A DNA stretch of 46,271 nucleotides from Bacillota bacterium (GCA_023415145.1 JAEZLW010000058.1:1-46271); one strand, 5' to 3'. Numbered from the stretch's first letter, positions 1 to 8,577 are shown. The notes: generated by a model from the sequence alone, not told the origin. Numbers and translations are program-made.

Positions 1-176
1 TGCACCATCTGGGACATGAACTGGGCGTTGTCCACCGTGTCGAACATGCTCTGGTTTTGCAGTTGGGCGGAAATGAGCTTGTAGAAGTCATTGATGTCCA
101 GGTCCGATCCGGTTTTTCTGACCGGCTGCCCAACCTGTGCCTGCACCGTTGCCGGTGCCCCGATGCCGTTCACCAT
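1..176 (-). CDS. flgD: Flagellar hook assembly protein FlgD, N-terminal part (cut by window edge)
   Basis: The first 58 codons read MVNGIGAPATVQAQ, then a core LDINDFYKLISAQLQNQSMF followed by DTVDNAQFMSQMV. This is the conserved FlgD amino terminus, in which the segment around QLQNQ and the following FxxQM are diagnostic. FlgD is the scaffold (hook cap) under which hook subunits polymerise. The rest of the gene lies beyond base 1. The start is the ATG at 176, with a GTG one codon upstream at 179 as the alternative; the ribosome site is a GGAGGGG just before them. It follows fliK by about 35 bases, as in other Firmicutes fla operons. Confidence 0.9.
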   Translation of the reverse strand, partial: MVNGIGAPATVQAQVGQPVRKTGSDLDINDFYKLISAQLQNQSMFDTVDNAQFMSQMV

Positions 177-211
177 CACGATATCCCCTCCTTACGCAAA
201 GCGCTTCCAAA

Positions 212-1528
212 TCAAACCCGGTAGTTAATGGTGCCGCTTCTTGGCATGGGCTGCCTTCTTTTCATCTGCGGCCCTTGAGCAGCCTGTGCTGTTGATGGTT
301 CCTGATCCATCATGGTGCGCCTTTGCCCATGCGCGGGATCGGCATGATCCCTGTGTGCAAAGAATCCCGCTCCATTCCCGCTGTTCATGCCCACTTCTAC
401 GCTCAGACCTTCCACCTGGTAGCTTTGCTGACCAAGCTCAGCGCGCAGCTCATCCGCGTGGCCCAGGATCAATCCCCGGGCGGCTTCATTGTCGGTGCGC
501 ATACTCAGGGAGACTGCCTTGCCCTTTGCCACCACAGTCACTTCCACCTCGCCCAGTCCCTCAGGGCTCAGCCGGATGCGGTATTCAGTCGCCCCCCGCC
601 CCAGCGCACGTATGGATGCCCTTGCCACCTGCATCGCCACATTTTCTTCCCGTACGGTGTTTTCAGGTGCCATATCGGGCGCAGCCTGCATGCTTTCGGC
701 TCGCAGTGCCTTTGCCGCAGCGTGGGTCATAAACAGGGCAGATACAGGTGCTTGCACGGGTTTTGCCTTATCCCCGTTTGCCTTCTGGCTGTTCTCCTCC
801 GGCTCCAGGATGGCTTTGACACTTTCTCCTGTCATGCCTTTTATAGGCATCACAGCTTCCCGTGCAGAATCGATACCCACAGGTTGAGCCGCCTTAGCCG
901 TGCCCTGTTCCTGAAGCTTTCGAATATCCTTGAAATCTGCCTGGTCAAGTTCGTCCATCCCTTTCGCCGCAGTATGAGCCAATACCGGTATTGGAATCCC
1001 AGCCTCTGCAGCCATCGTTTGGGGCAATGCCGCTTTATCCCGAGAAGTAGTTGCTAAACCACTTGCGTCATCCCTCTTTGGCATCAGCACGCTTTTAGAA
1101 ATATTCCCAGGAGCAATGCTCCCTTTCAAGCCGCCGCCCGGCAAAGACTCTTGAGAAATCGGATCGTTCCCGAAAGGAGCCGCCTTCGCTTCCCCAACCG
1201 GTACTTTTTCAATAGGCACATCCACATCAGCAGCTTGATGCATGTGGTAAGCCCCCATCATAAGCAGCGCGGTGATGTTTGACGGGCTCAAGGCATCATC
1301 CGGTTGTTCTTTTTCCTGCCCTTTCAGTTCCCCTTCGGCAAGTCCGCCCATCGTACATTCGATTCCGTCCAGGAGTTCCGCCTCACCAACCGCATGGGCA
1401 TATGCCGTGCCCGCTTCGCCTACGGCCATGGCAAACGCCGTGCCCGCTTCCCCTGCAAGATTTGATTGCCCTGTCATCTCCTGCGCGGCCAGCCGTCCCT
1501 GCAAAGGGAACCCTATACTCGCAACCAC
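212..1528 (-). CDS. fliK: Flagellar hook-length control protein FliK
   Basis: FliK measures the hook and switches export from hook to filament substrates. The C-terminal third carries the Flg_hook domain: a stretch beginning YRIRLSPEGLGEVEV, then ARGLILGHADELRAELGQQ and a VEV strand. The N-terminal two thirds are low-complexity, rich in Ala, Pro, Lys and Glu, as usual for this fast-evolving protein, and contain two and a half copies of an 11-residue unit (AGTA-F/Y-A-M/H-AVGE). The open frame reaches back to 1621 inside fliJ, but the GTG at 1528 is a better start: it has GGGGGAGGTGAT upstream and lies 37 bases after the fliJ stop. The result is about 438 residues. Confidence 0.85.
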   Translation of the reverse strand: MVASIGFPLQGRLAAQEMTGQSNLAGEAGTAFAMAVGEAGTAYAHAVGEAELLDGIECTMGGLAEGELKGQEKEQPDDALSPSNITALLMMGAYHMHQAADVDVPIEKVPVGEAKAAPFGNDPISQESLPGGGLKGSIAPGNISKSVLMPKRDDASGLATTSRDKAALPQTMAAEAGIPIPVLAHTAAKGMDELDQADFKDIRKLQEQGTAKAAQPVGIDSAREAVMPIKGMTGESVKAILEPEENSQKANGDKAKPVQAPVSALFMTHAAAKALRAESMQAAPDMAPENTVREENVAMQVARASIRALGRGATEYRIRLSPEGLGEVEVTVVAKGKAVSLSMRTDNEAARGLILGHADELRAELGQQSYQVEGLSVEVGMNSGNGAGFFAHRDHADPAHGQRRTMMDQEPSTAQAAQGPQMKRRQPMPRSGTINYRV

Positions 1529-1565
1529 TGTGATAAAATCACCTCCCCCTTCTTGCTGAAGCCTG

Positions 1566-2012
1566 TCAGCCGCCCGCTTTTGCCACCTGATTGGAAACGA
1601 ACTCTGCAACATACAGCTCATCGCTTCTTCGCTCAGCCGCCTGATAATCTTCCGTCGCGCGCTCCTTCAGCTTCTCAATCATGGTTTTGTCCTGGGTGAT
1701 GGCCACCACTCGTTCACGCTGTTTGTCGATCCGGCGCATCTGCTCCCGCATCTGCTCGGTAATCTTTTTGATCTGCAGGCGCTGGTCCGCAATGTACATG
1801 CCCAGGACCGCGGTGCGGCTTACGCTCTGGCCGATCTCGCACTCCGACTGATAACGCCGCTTGGCCTGGTCGTAGTCCGCCTGCATCGCATCCCGCTTTT
1901 TTGTGAGCCGTGCATATTCCGCCTGCAAAGCGGCAAGAACATCGGCCTCGTTTTTTTGGATGTGCGTGTCGTATTCCAGTACTTTCTGAAGCGGAAATTG
2001 AAATTTTTTCAC
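1566..2012 (-). CDS. fliJ: Flagellar export chaperone FliJ
   Basis: A 148-residue, almost wholly helical protein with heptad-like spacing of hydrophobic residues. It opens MKKFQFPLQKVLEYD, the usual FliJ beginning (basic start, then F-x-x-L-x-x-V-L). FliJ forms the coiled-coil stalk that sits in the FliI hexamer and links it to FlhA in the type III export gate. The GTG start overlaps the fliI stop as GTGA, so translation is probably coupled. Position between fliI and fliK supports the call, since FliJ sequences themselves are poorly conserved. Confidence 0.85.
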   Translation of the reverse strand: MKKFQFPLQKVLEYDTHIQKNEADVLAALQAEYARLTKKRDAMQADYDQAKRRYQSECEIGQSVSRTAVLGMYIADQRLQIKKITEQMREQMRRIDKQRERVVAITQDKTMIEKLKERATEDYQAAERRSDELYVAEFVSNQVAKAGG

Positions 2013-3334
2013 GCCGCGCCTCCCTTGAGGACCGCTTTGCAGAGCTCCTGCATCCTGTGCATGGTCGTTTCAAAGGGAGCCTTTTCGTCGATATCCTGCT
2101 TCAGAAATCCGTTGATTTTGTCAATGTTGGCAACGGCGTTGTCAATTCTCGGATTTGTACCGCCCTTGTAAGCGCCGATGCTAATCAGGTCAAAGTTTTC
2201 ATAGTAGGCCGACAACGTCGCCCGCAGGGCGGAAGCAGACTGCAAATGCTCTTGGGGGACGATCTCGTTCATGATACGGCTAATGCTCGCCAGGATGTCG
2301 ATGGGCGGATAATGGTTTCGCATGGCCTGCGCCCTGGAGAGAACGATATGGCCATCCAGGATACCGCGCACCGTGTCAGATATAGGCTCGTTGACGTCAT
2401 CGCCCTCCACCAGCACCGTGTAGATGCCGGTGATGGAACCCCTTGCAAACCTGCCTGACCGCTCCAGGAGCCTTGGCAAAATGGCGTACAGGGAGGGTGT
2501 GTATCCCCTAGCCACAGGCGGCTCTCCCACCGCAAGGCCGATTTCCCTCTGGGCCATGGCAAAGCGTGTCAGCGAGTCCATCACCAGCAGCACATCCTTG
2601 CCCTGATCCCTGAAATACTCCGCGATGGTCGTGGCAGTCAGCGCACATTTCAAGCGCATCATGGCCGGCTGATCGCTGGTGGCCACCACCAGCACAGACC
2701 TGCGCATACCTTCTTCTTTCAGGTCTTTTTCAATAAAGTCCCGTACCTCCCGGCCCCGTTCCCCCACCAGCGCGATGACGTTCACATCGGCTTCCACGTT
2801 TCGCAGCATCATGCCCAGCAGCGTACTTTTCCCGATACCGCTGCCCGCAAAGATACCCATGCGCTGACCCTTGCCGCAGGTTAAAAGAGAATCGATGGCC
2901 CTGACCCCCATATGCAGCCGGGTATCGATGCGGGGCCTTGACAGTGGATTGGAGGGAAGATTCTGCACCGTGTACTGTTCCGCCAAGCGGAGGGGCCCTA
3001 ATTCGTCAATGGGCCTGCCGAAACCGTCCACCACCCTGCCTATCAATTCCATCCCCACGGGAACTTTCAGCGCATCACCGGTGGATTCCACCACACTGCC
3101 TCTGGAAACGCCGTCCAGCTCCTCAAAAGGCATCAGTAGCAGCCGGTTTCCCCTGAAGCCGACCACCTCGGCATCGATATAGCCGTTCCGCCTGGCACAG
3201 TGAATGCGGCAGACGGTACCGATATCCACATCCGGTCCGGTGCTCTCCAGCACCATACCGACAATCTTGTCCACCTTGCCGCCGCGCAGGATGGGCTCCG
3301 TTTGGGCAACGGCCTGCCGGTACTTTTCAAACAT
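2009..3334 (-). CDS. fliI: Flagellar export ATPase FliI
   Basis: A 441-residue ATPase of the type III secretion family, related to the F1 beta subunit. The Walker A loop is AGSGIGKSTLLGMM near residue 165. A Walker B strand (VLLVMDSLTRFAMAQREIG) follows near residue 250, then the family signature PPVARGYTPSLYAILPRLLER. FliI powers unfolding and delivery of flagellar substrates at the cytoplasmic face of the export gate, with FliH and FliJ as partners. Length is normal for the family. The start ATG has GGAGGGGATGG just upstream. It lies 36 bases after fliH. Confidence 0.97.
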   Translation of the reverse strand: MFEKYRQAVAQTEPILRGGKVDKIVGMVLESTGPDVDIGTVCRIHCARRNGYIDAEVVGFRGNRLLLMPFEELDGVSRGSVVESTGDALKVPVGMELIGRVVDGFGRPIDELGPLRLAEQYTVQNLPSNPLSRPRIDTRLHMGVRAIDSLLTCGKGQRMGIFAGSGIGKSTLLGMMLRNVEADVNVIALVGERGREVRDFIEKDLKEEGMRRSVLVVATSDQPAMMRLKCALTATTIAEYFRDQGKDVLLVMDSLTRFAMAQREIGLAVGEPPVARGYTPSLYAILPRLLERSGRFARGSITGIYTVLVEGDDVNEPISDTVRGILDGHIVLSRAQAMRNHYPPIDILASISRIMNEIVPQEHLQSASALRATLSAYYENFDLISIGAYKGGTNPRIDNAVANIDKINGFLKQDIDEKAPFETTMHRMQELCKAVLKGGAA

Positions 3335-3370
3335 CCCATCCCCTCCTTTCGCTTGGGCAAGTCACATTTA

Positions 3371-4099
3371 TCAGACAGCTTCCACAGCCTGTGTAAGGTT
3401 TTTAAGCTGCCGGTCAGCGCTGGCGTCTACCAGAAAATCCTCTGTTTCCAGAATGCAGGTGCCTGGCTCTGCATCGTCCAGCACCTCTATTTCCAACTGT
3501 TCCGCGCCGCTAAGCAAGCTTTTGAGGTATTCACTGCTGGTAGTTTTCAGCCATGCCTCATGCTTGGAAATTTGAAGCCTGACGGTCTTTGTCGCGCGGA
3601 GCCCTTCAGCCGCCTTGCGGAATATGCTCAGGAATGCTTCGTCATTTTCTTCAAGCTGCGCACCCACCACCTTGCGGGCAATGTCAAGCGCCAGGTCCAG
3701 CATGCTCTGTTTGTGCTGAAGAAACAGCGCTTCCTTGCCAAGGTCAATTTCCTGAAGAAGGGTGGTGATCTTCAAAAGCGTCTGTTCGTTTTCCAAAAGC
3801 GCCTGGGCACGGCCATCCTCATAACCCTTCTGGAAGCCTTCCTCTCTGGCGCTTTCCAGCGTCTCCCTGGCCTGCCCGCGCATTTGCTCATGCATTTTCA
3901 ACAGGTAGCGGTTGGCACTTTCCACTATGAAGCGGGCTTTTTTGACGGCAGATTGAAGCTCCTCCTGCACAAGGTTGGAACCGGATTCATGCGCCGGTTC
4001 GGACTCATGCACTGACTCGGGCTTAACACATGCCGGGATGTTGTACACAAACCCGGAGGCGTCCATGCAAACGCATTCCCCTTTTAGCAGCCTAGACAA
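3371..4099 (-). CDS. fliH: Flagellar assembly protein FliH
   Basis: FliH is the negative regulator and stator of the FliI ATPase. The middle is a charged coiled coil (around VKKARFIVESANRYLLKMHE) containing Gly/Glu-rich helices such as ARETLESAREEGFQKGYEDG. The C-terminal half (LALDIARKVVGAQLEEN onward) resembles the ATP-synthase delta-like FliH domain. The frame is open to 4171 inside fliG. I prefer the TTG at 4099: it has AAAGG nine bases upstream and gives a start reading (M)SRLLKGECV, matching the usual SxxIKxxxV opening. ATGs at 4108 and 4066 are alternatives. With the TTG start the gene overlaps fliG by 8 bases. Confidence 0.82.
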   Translation of the reverse strand: MSRLLKGECVCMDASGFVYNIPACVKPESVHESEPAHESGSNLVQEELQSAVKKARFIVESANRYLLKMHEQMRGQARETLESAREEGFQKGYEDGRAQALLENEQTLLKITTLLQEIDLGKEALFLQHKQSMLDLALDIARKVVGAQLEENDEAFLSIFRKAAEGLRATKTVRLQISKHEAWLKTTSSEYLKSLLSGAEQLEIEVLDDAEPGTCILETEDFLVDASADRQLKNLTQAVEAV

Positions 4100-5105
4100 T
4101 TGTCTCATCCTTTCGGCCTCTGCTGATGGTAATTTCGCCGGCCTCCTCGAGCCTTCTAATCTGCAATACAAGCTTCTGCTGCGCTTCTTCCACCGCGGAG
4201 AGCCTTACGCCATGCAAGTATCCAGCCTCTTCCTCCAGCGTGGTCTTCAGGCGTACCGACATATTTGAATAGAAGACATCGGTGATTTCCTTGGAACAAC
4301 CCTTGAGGGCGATGAGCAGGTCGTTGGCATTGACATCCTGCAAGAAACGCTGGATATGCAAGGGCTCCAGTGTGGCGATATCCTCGAAAACAAACATGCG
4401 GTTGCGGATGTCTTCGGCCAATTGCGGGTCCCGCTTGGAAAGCTCCTCCATGATGAACTTTTCCGTGCTGCGGTCCACCAGGTTCAATACGCCCGCCATA
4501 TACTTGGTGCCGCCGATCTCTGCAAAACCTATCGATTCACTCATTGACAGCTTTTGCTCGATCATCTTTTCCACTTCCCTTACGGCATCCGGGCTGGTCC
4601 TGTCCATGGTGGCGATGCGTTCTACCACGTCGAGCTGTATTTCTCCGGGCAGCTCGCTCAGGATTTCAGAAGCCTGTTCGGCCGTGCAATAGGACAAGAT
4701 CAGCGCAATGGTCTGAGGATGCTCGTTCTGTATCAGGCTCAGCAGGTGCTTGGGGTCCGCCTTGTCCAGGAAGCCAAACATCTTGGTCTGCAGCGTTCTT
4801 GTGATTCGTTCGATGACCGACGCGGCACTTGTGACGCCCATCGCTTTTTCGAGAATCGCCTTGGCATACTCTATGCCGCCCTCGGTGATGTACTTTTGTG
4901 CCATGCAGAGGTTGTAAAACTCCTCCATGGTGGCATCCACCGCCTGGGCGGACAGGTTTTCCAGCGTGGCGATCTGCATGGTGATCTGCTCGATTTCTTC
5001 CGGCCTCAAATACTTGTACACCTTGGAAGCCTGATCCACGCCCAAAGAGAGAACGACGGTAGCCGCTTTTCTTGCAGAATCACTGCTGCGCGCGCGCCTG
5101 CTCAT
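4092..5105 (-). CDS. fliG: Flagellar motor switch protein FliG
   Basis: A 337-residue rotor protein that contacts FliF through its N-terminal domain and the stator through its C-terminal charged helix. Visible hallmarks are the N-terminal KAATVVLSLG, the middle-domain EHPQTIALILSY near residue 128, and the C-terminal segment around FVFEDIATLEPLHIQRFLQD followed by NMSVRLKTTLEEE with its torque-helix charges. The ATG overlaps the fliF stop as ATGA, the classic coupled arrangement. Length and motif order are typical. Confidence 0.97.
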   Translation of the reverse strand: MSRRARSSDSARKAATVVLSLGVDQASKVYKYLRPEEIEQITMQIATLENLSAQAVDATMEEFYNLCMAQKYITEGGIEYAKAILEKAMGVTSAASVIERITRTLQTKMFGFLDKADPKHLLSLIQNEHPQTIALILSYCTAEQASEILSELPGEIQLDVVERIATMDRTSPDAVREVEKMIEQKLSMSESIGFAEIGGTKYMAGVLNLVDRSTEKFIMEELSKRDPQLAEDIRNRMFVFEDIATLEPLHIQRFLQDVNANDLLIALKGCSKEITDVFYSNMSVRLKTTLEEEAGYLHGVRLSAVEEAQQKLVLQIRRLEEAGEITISRGRKDETIV

Positions 5106-6682
5106 TTTGCGTCATCCTCCTTCATCCATGTTCTGATTAGCTGCGCCACCATCTCTGGGTTGGCAGAGGCAAATTCCTTCACCTGGCGCTTGATGCCCTG
5201 CTCCCTTGTCTCGGTCAACACAATCTCACCGGGGGCCTCCGGCTTTGCACCTTCCTGCTGGGACCCTGCTTGCCCGGGCTTTCCTGCCTGTTGCGCCCGT
5301 TGCTGCTGGCGATGCTGTGCACTCATTTGCGCGGCCTTCTTTTTCCGGCCCGAGCGCAGTGTCAGGAACACAGCCAGCGCAAGCAGCAGGATGAAGGCAC
5401 CGCCAACGGCCAGGATAATGCCATCCATGTTCACAACCGGCTCCGCGGGGAAGGACGGGATTTCCTTGGGTGTGAATTCGGCATTGGTGAAAACCACCTT
5501 TTCAATGGGGATACCAGCACCGAAGGCCACCATTTCCTTGTATTTTTGCACCTCATCGTCAGAAAGGAAGCTGCTGTTGATCATCACAGCCACCGTCATA
5601 TCCGTAATCCGACCGCCGCGGTCCTCAATGCCCTCGATGAGCTTGTTTACAAGGTAATCATTGCTTCCGCTCTCGCTGGCGCTTTGATCGCCCTCCGTAT
5701 TCTCGTTTTCCACATAGGTAGGCGTGCCCGTATTGGCGTCCGTCCCGGCGGCAAGGTTTTGCAGGATGCCTCCGTTCAGGCTTTGACGGTCGAAATTCTC
5801 CTTGGACAAAATGCCCTTGTCGCCTATCACCGGGGTGTAGGTAGTCTGTTCGGTAACGCGTTGCTGAAAGTCAACCTGTACATTCACCGCCACGCTCATG
5901 CCGTCAGCCCCAAACACAGGCTCCAGAAAGCTGGTGATCTTTTCCTTATAATAGTCGTTGATTTTGCTGATGGCCTCGATCCTGGAAAGCGCCTGCCCGC
6001 TCATTTCCTCCGACTTTTCATTCAGCACTACTCCGGTGCTGTCCACTATGGCCACATTATCATTTAAAAGCCCCGGCACGCTCCTGGCCACCAGCGCTTC
6101 TATTCCCCTGATCTGTTTTTGGGAAAGACTTGTATACGAATACAATTCCAGAACGACTGAGGCCGATGCCTTGGGCCTGTCTGCCTTCAATACAAAGGAG
6201 TTGTCGTCAGGCACACTCAATGTCACGATGGCGTTTTTCACACCCTCCAGCGTACGGAGCGATTCCTGCAGCCTGTCCTGAAGCTGGAAAACCAGGTATT
6301 GCCTTTTTTCGTAATCGGTCGTCATCAACGCAGATTGGCTGGTAAACAGATCGTAGCCCAGCGTGCTTTTTGGAAAACCTTCTGCCGCCAGTTGCATCTT
6401 GAGCATGGCTTCGCTGGATCTGGGCACAAGAATGGTACCGTCATTTTGAAGCCTGTAAGGAGTGCCCATACTGTCCAGCAGATTCACAATCTCAACGCCC
6501 TCGGATGAAGACAAGCCGCGGTACAGTACCGTATAGCCGGCGCTGTCCAGTACGCTTGTCAGAATCACCGCTCCAGCAATAACAGAAACAAGCAAAGCCC
6601 CAAGCCCGATTCGCTTGCCACGGCTTAGCTTTGCCAGGTATCCCTTTATGCTCTGGAACAGGTTTGAGATTGAAAGGTCCAT
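5102..6682 (-). CDS. fliF: Flagellar MS-ring protein FliF
   Basis: FliF forms the membrane-supramembrane ring of the basal body. It has an N-terminal membrane helix (GLGALLVSVIAGAVILTSVL, residues about 26-45) and ring-building motifs (YTVLYRGLSSSEG, TLGYDLF, KRQYLVFQLQDRLQESL). A second membrane helix (ILAVGGAFILLLALAVFL) comes near residue 425, followed by a basic, Gln-rich cytoplasmic tail that binds FliG. The tail is long and low-complexity. At 526 residues it is of usual size. The ATG at 6682 follows GAGGGCAAGC. Confidence 0.96.
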   Translation of the reverse strand: MDLSISNLFQSIKGYLAKLSRGKRIGLGALLVSVIAGAVILTSVLDSAGYTVLYRGLSSSEGVEIVNLLDSMGTPYRLQNDGTILVPRSSEAMLKMQLAAEGFPKSTLGYDLFTSQSALMTTDYEKRQYLVFQLQDRLQESLRTLEGVKNAIVTLSVPDDNSFVLKADRPKASASVVLELYSYTSLSQKQIRGIEALVARSVPGLLNDNVAIVDSTGVVLNEKSEEMSGQALSRIEAISKINDYYKEKITSFLEPVFGADGMSVAVNVQVDFQQRVTEQTTYTPVIGDKGILSKENFDRQSLNGGILQNLAAGTDANTGTPTYVENENTEGDQSASESGSNDYLVNKLIEGIEDRGGRITDMTVAVMINSSFLSDDEVQKYKEMVAFGAGIPIEKVVFTNAEFTPKEIPSFPAEPVVNMDGIILAVGGAFILLLALAVFLTLRSGRKKKAAQMSAQHRQQQRAQQAGKPGQAGSQQEGAKPEAPGEIVLTETREQGIKRQVKEFASANPEMVAQLIRTWMKEDDAK

Positions 6683-6729
6683 GCTTGCCCTCTAATCTGC
6701 AAAATTTTCTTTTGTACCCATGCCGCCTG

Positions 6730-7032
6730 CTAGAGCGTGATGCGCATGATCTCGTTGTAGGCTTCCAGCGCCTTGTTTCTGACCGATACCATCATCTGCA
6801 CCGCCAGCTCGGCCTTGGCCGTGTTGATGGTGATGCTGTGGGGCGAGTCGCTTTTGCCTGTGGACAGGTTGATCACATCAAACTTGGTCGCCGCATCGGT
6901 ATTGATCGTTTGCTGGACTGCATCCTTCAGCATATCTTCAAAAGGCGCAACGCTTTCCGACAAGGGAGCAGCGCCTGATGGCTTGTGAAGGTTTGCTATG
7001 TATTGTGCCAGTCTGACCGATTCGATGGCCAT
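6730..7032 (-). CDS. fliE: Flagellar hook-basal body complex protein FliE
   Basis: A 100-residue rod/MS-ring junction protein. The C-terminal signature is clear: AVQMMVSVRNKALEAYNEIMRI, with the F-x-x-M-L-x-x-A segment (PFEDMLKDAVQQ) earlier. FliE joins the FliF ring to the rod and is among the first substrates exported. The ATG at 7032 has GGGGGGACGG upstream. The gene lies between flgC and fliF, as in Bacillus and clostridia. Confidence 0.95.
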   Translation of the reverse strand: MAIESVRLAQYIANLHKPSGAAPLSESVAPFEDMLKDAVQQTINTDAATKFDVINLSTGKSDSPHSITINTAKAELAVQMMVSVRNKALEAYNEIMRITL

Positions 7033-7082
7033 GTCCGTCCCCCCGTTTCTTTCGTGCTACCCTTCAATAGTTGTTTTGCGCA

Positions 7083-7526
7083 TTATCTTCCTATTTCAAG
7101 GGCCTTGGCGGCCATTTCCTTCATGGCGTTGAATGCAGTTACGTTGGCTTCATACAGCCTGGAGGCGGACATCATGTCCACCATCTCCTCCACCGTGTTC
7201 ACATTGGGAAGCATCACATAACCATTTTCATCGGCATCGGGATGGGTGGGATCATACTCCAGTTTGAAATCGTCCGCATCCTCAACAATGGCTGTTGCCT
7301 CCACCCCGAAAACGGAAGCCTTCCCGCTGATGGAGGAATCCAGTTCGGCTGAAAAGGCTTTGGGGCCGCCTCTTTCCGACAGAACCACCAATTTCCGCCT
7401 GTAAGGCCCGCCATCTTCGGTTCTTGTGGTTTGGGCATTGGCCAGGTTCTGCGCCACCATCTGCATTCTCAGCTTCTGCGCGGTCAACCCCGAACCGCTG
7501 ATGTTCAAAGAATCCATGAAGCTCAT
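7083..7526 (-). CDS. flgC: Flagellar basal-body rod protein FlgC
   Basis: A 147-residue proximal rod protein. It opens MSFMDSLNISGSGLTAQKLR, then MVAQNLANAQTTRTEDGGPYRRK, the shared N-terminal motif of rod and hook proteins, and ends with the conserved C-terminal amphipathic helix around MVDMMSASRLYEANVTAFN and MKEMAAKALEIG. The start follows the flgB stop by two bases with GAGGGGCG as ribosome site, so the pair is co-translated. Confidence 0.96.
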   Translation of the reverse strand: MSFMDSLNISGSGLTAQKLRMQMVAQNLANAQTTRTEDGGPYRRKLVVLSERGGPKAFSAELDSSISGKASVFGVEATAIVEDADDFKLEYDPTHPDADENGYVMLPNVNTVEEMVDMMSASRLYEANVTAFNAMKEMAAKALEIGR

Positions 7527-7528
7527 GA

Positions 7529-7918
7529 TTATCCACGCCCCTCAGTGATCACATGTTTGAGCCGTCTAAACTGCGCATTGATCGAATTTGCCAGAGAACC
7601 GTACTGCATCTGCGCACGGGCCATTTCAATGTTCTCCCGGTCAAGGTCCACATTGTTCCCGTCTTCCTGAGCAGCAGTGTTATCATCGCGCACAACCCTG
7701 GGCTCCACACTGTCAAGCGCTTTTTGCACGTCTTCCTCGCTCGTTCCGGCCCTTTGAATTTTCTGTTCCAGCAGTGTTTCAAATTCCAGGTGCTGGCTCT
7801 TGTAGCCAGGTGTGGCAGCGTTGGCAATGTTGTTGGCGATTACCTGCTGCCTGAGCCACACTGCGTCCAGGCTCTTTTCCAGAAGTGCCATGCTGGTGTT
7901 GTTCAGAACGCCGGCCAC
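7529..7918 (-). CDS. flgB: Flagellar basal-body rod protein FlgB
   Basis: First gene of the operon. The conserved N-terminal rod motif LEKSLDAVWLRQQVIANNIA is followed by NAATPGYKSQHLEFE, and the protein ends with the usual C-terminal helix. The open frame extends to 7942, but the GTG at 7918 is preceded by GGGGAGGGG at good spacing and gives VAGVLNNTSMALLEKSLD, matching FlgB proteins that start MLNNT-type. The alternative internal ATG at residue 10 from there is less likely. Product about 129 residues. The leader in front holds a c-di-GMP riboswitch. Confidence 0.93.
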   Translation of the reverse strand: MAGVLNNTSMALLEKSLDAVWLRQQVIANNIANAATPGYKSQHLEFETLLEQKIQRAGTSEEDVQKALDSVEPRVVRDDNTAAQEDGNNVDLDRENIEMARAQMQYGSLANSINAQFRRLKHVITEGRG

Positions 7919-8008
7919 AATAACCCCTCCCCATATATTCACATATTAGTAACAAATTGTTAGCGAATTTGCAGTAATTGCCCATTTTGGCGCAACAAAA
8001 AATACCTT

Positions 8009-8102
8009 TTCGGCAGCTGGCTGTCATCTCAGACCCTGTAGCTTTGCGCCCTCACCTTTTGTTCGATGAGTTTGCCATTTCGTTCGATATTTTATTGCCG
8101 AA
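8009..8102 (-). promoter_or_regulatory. Cyclic-di-GMP-I (GEMM-I) riboswitch in the flgB leader
   Basis: Read on the minus strand, the leader contains the class I core in order: UGGCAAACUC (from 8077), a P2 hairpin CUCAUC/GGUGAG with loop GAACAAAA, then GGGCGCAAAGC (8051-8041), UACAGGGUCUGAG, a short P3, and the closing ACAGCCAGCUGCCGAA. These match the family's GGCAAAC, GACGCAAAGC, GGGUCUAA and GCC-x-GxUGCCG blocks. The P2 loop is larger than the usual GNRA. An outer stem UUCGGCA (8102-8096)/UGCCGAA (8015-8009) encloses the fold, and a U run follows at 8002-7997. Class I switches in front of flgB operons are known in clostridia such as C. difficile, where ligand turns the operon off. Confidence 0.9.
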
Positions 8103-8217
8103 TTTTGGGCGGAAGGTTATCCCCAGACGATCTATGCTACTGAATCCACCTTCCGATGGACCTCCATTTTACGACCGGTAACCGCCGCATGAAGAACTTT
8201 TGTTTACATCCATGACT

Positions 8218-8245
8218 AGTATACCATTCTGCCTTTCACTGTCAA
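8218..8245 (-). promoter_or_regulatory. Sigma-A promoter of the flagellar operon
   Basis: On the minus strand TTGACA (8245-8240), a 16-base spacer and TATACT (8223-8218). The start of transcription would be near 8211, giving a leader of about 290 nt to flgB that includes the riboswitch. A near-consensus housekeeping promoter implies that control lies largely in the leader. Confidence 0.8.
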
Positions 8246-8500
8246 TACTTTTTATGCCAAAATTCATCTTTTTTTCGAAAAGGCGCTTAACTTTTGTCGA
8301 TTCAAGCCGATATATAGTGTTTTATTAGCAGAACATGGCAATACATTGTGGTATTTCCGCCCGCCACCATGTCTTATTTTGTAAAATTGTCGAATATAGG
8401 AAATGAAACATGCTTTTGGGAACCCATCCCCAGCAGGCTTTTTGGTTCTGCAGACAATAAGCAAATACGATATGCCGCTTCTGAAGCATATACGAACAAG

Positions 8501-8532
8501 AAAAAAATCGGCGGGGAAATCCCTCACCGATT
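8501..8532 (-). terminator. Intrinsic terminator after the HAD phosphatase gene
   Basis: Minus strand: AATCGG (8532-8527), loop containing GAGGGATTTCCCC (which pairs further), CCGATT (8511-8506), then a T tract to 8501. It separates the phosphatase from the flagellar promoter. The remaining bases from 8246 to 8500 hold no gene that I can support. Confidence 0.75.
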
Positions 8533-8577
8533 GCATGTTTCGAACTATACTTGGCGTTGCAACAATTCGTTCATAAA

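Noticed and set aside
192..213. cre-like palindrome (GGAAGCGCTTTGC) between fliK and flgD
   Set aside because: It departs from the consensus at several positions and lies inside an operon.
4554..5657. Open frame of 367 codons on the plus strand
   Set aside because: Antisense to fliG and fliF; composition is that of a frame shadow.
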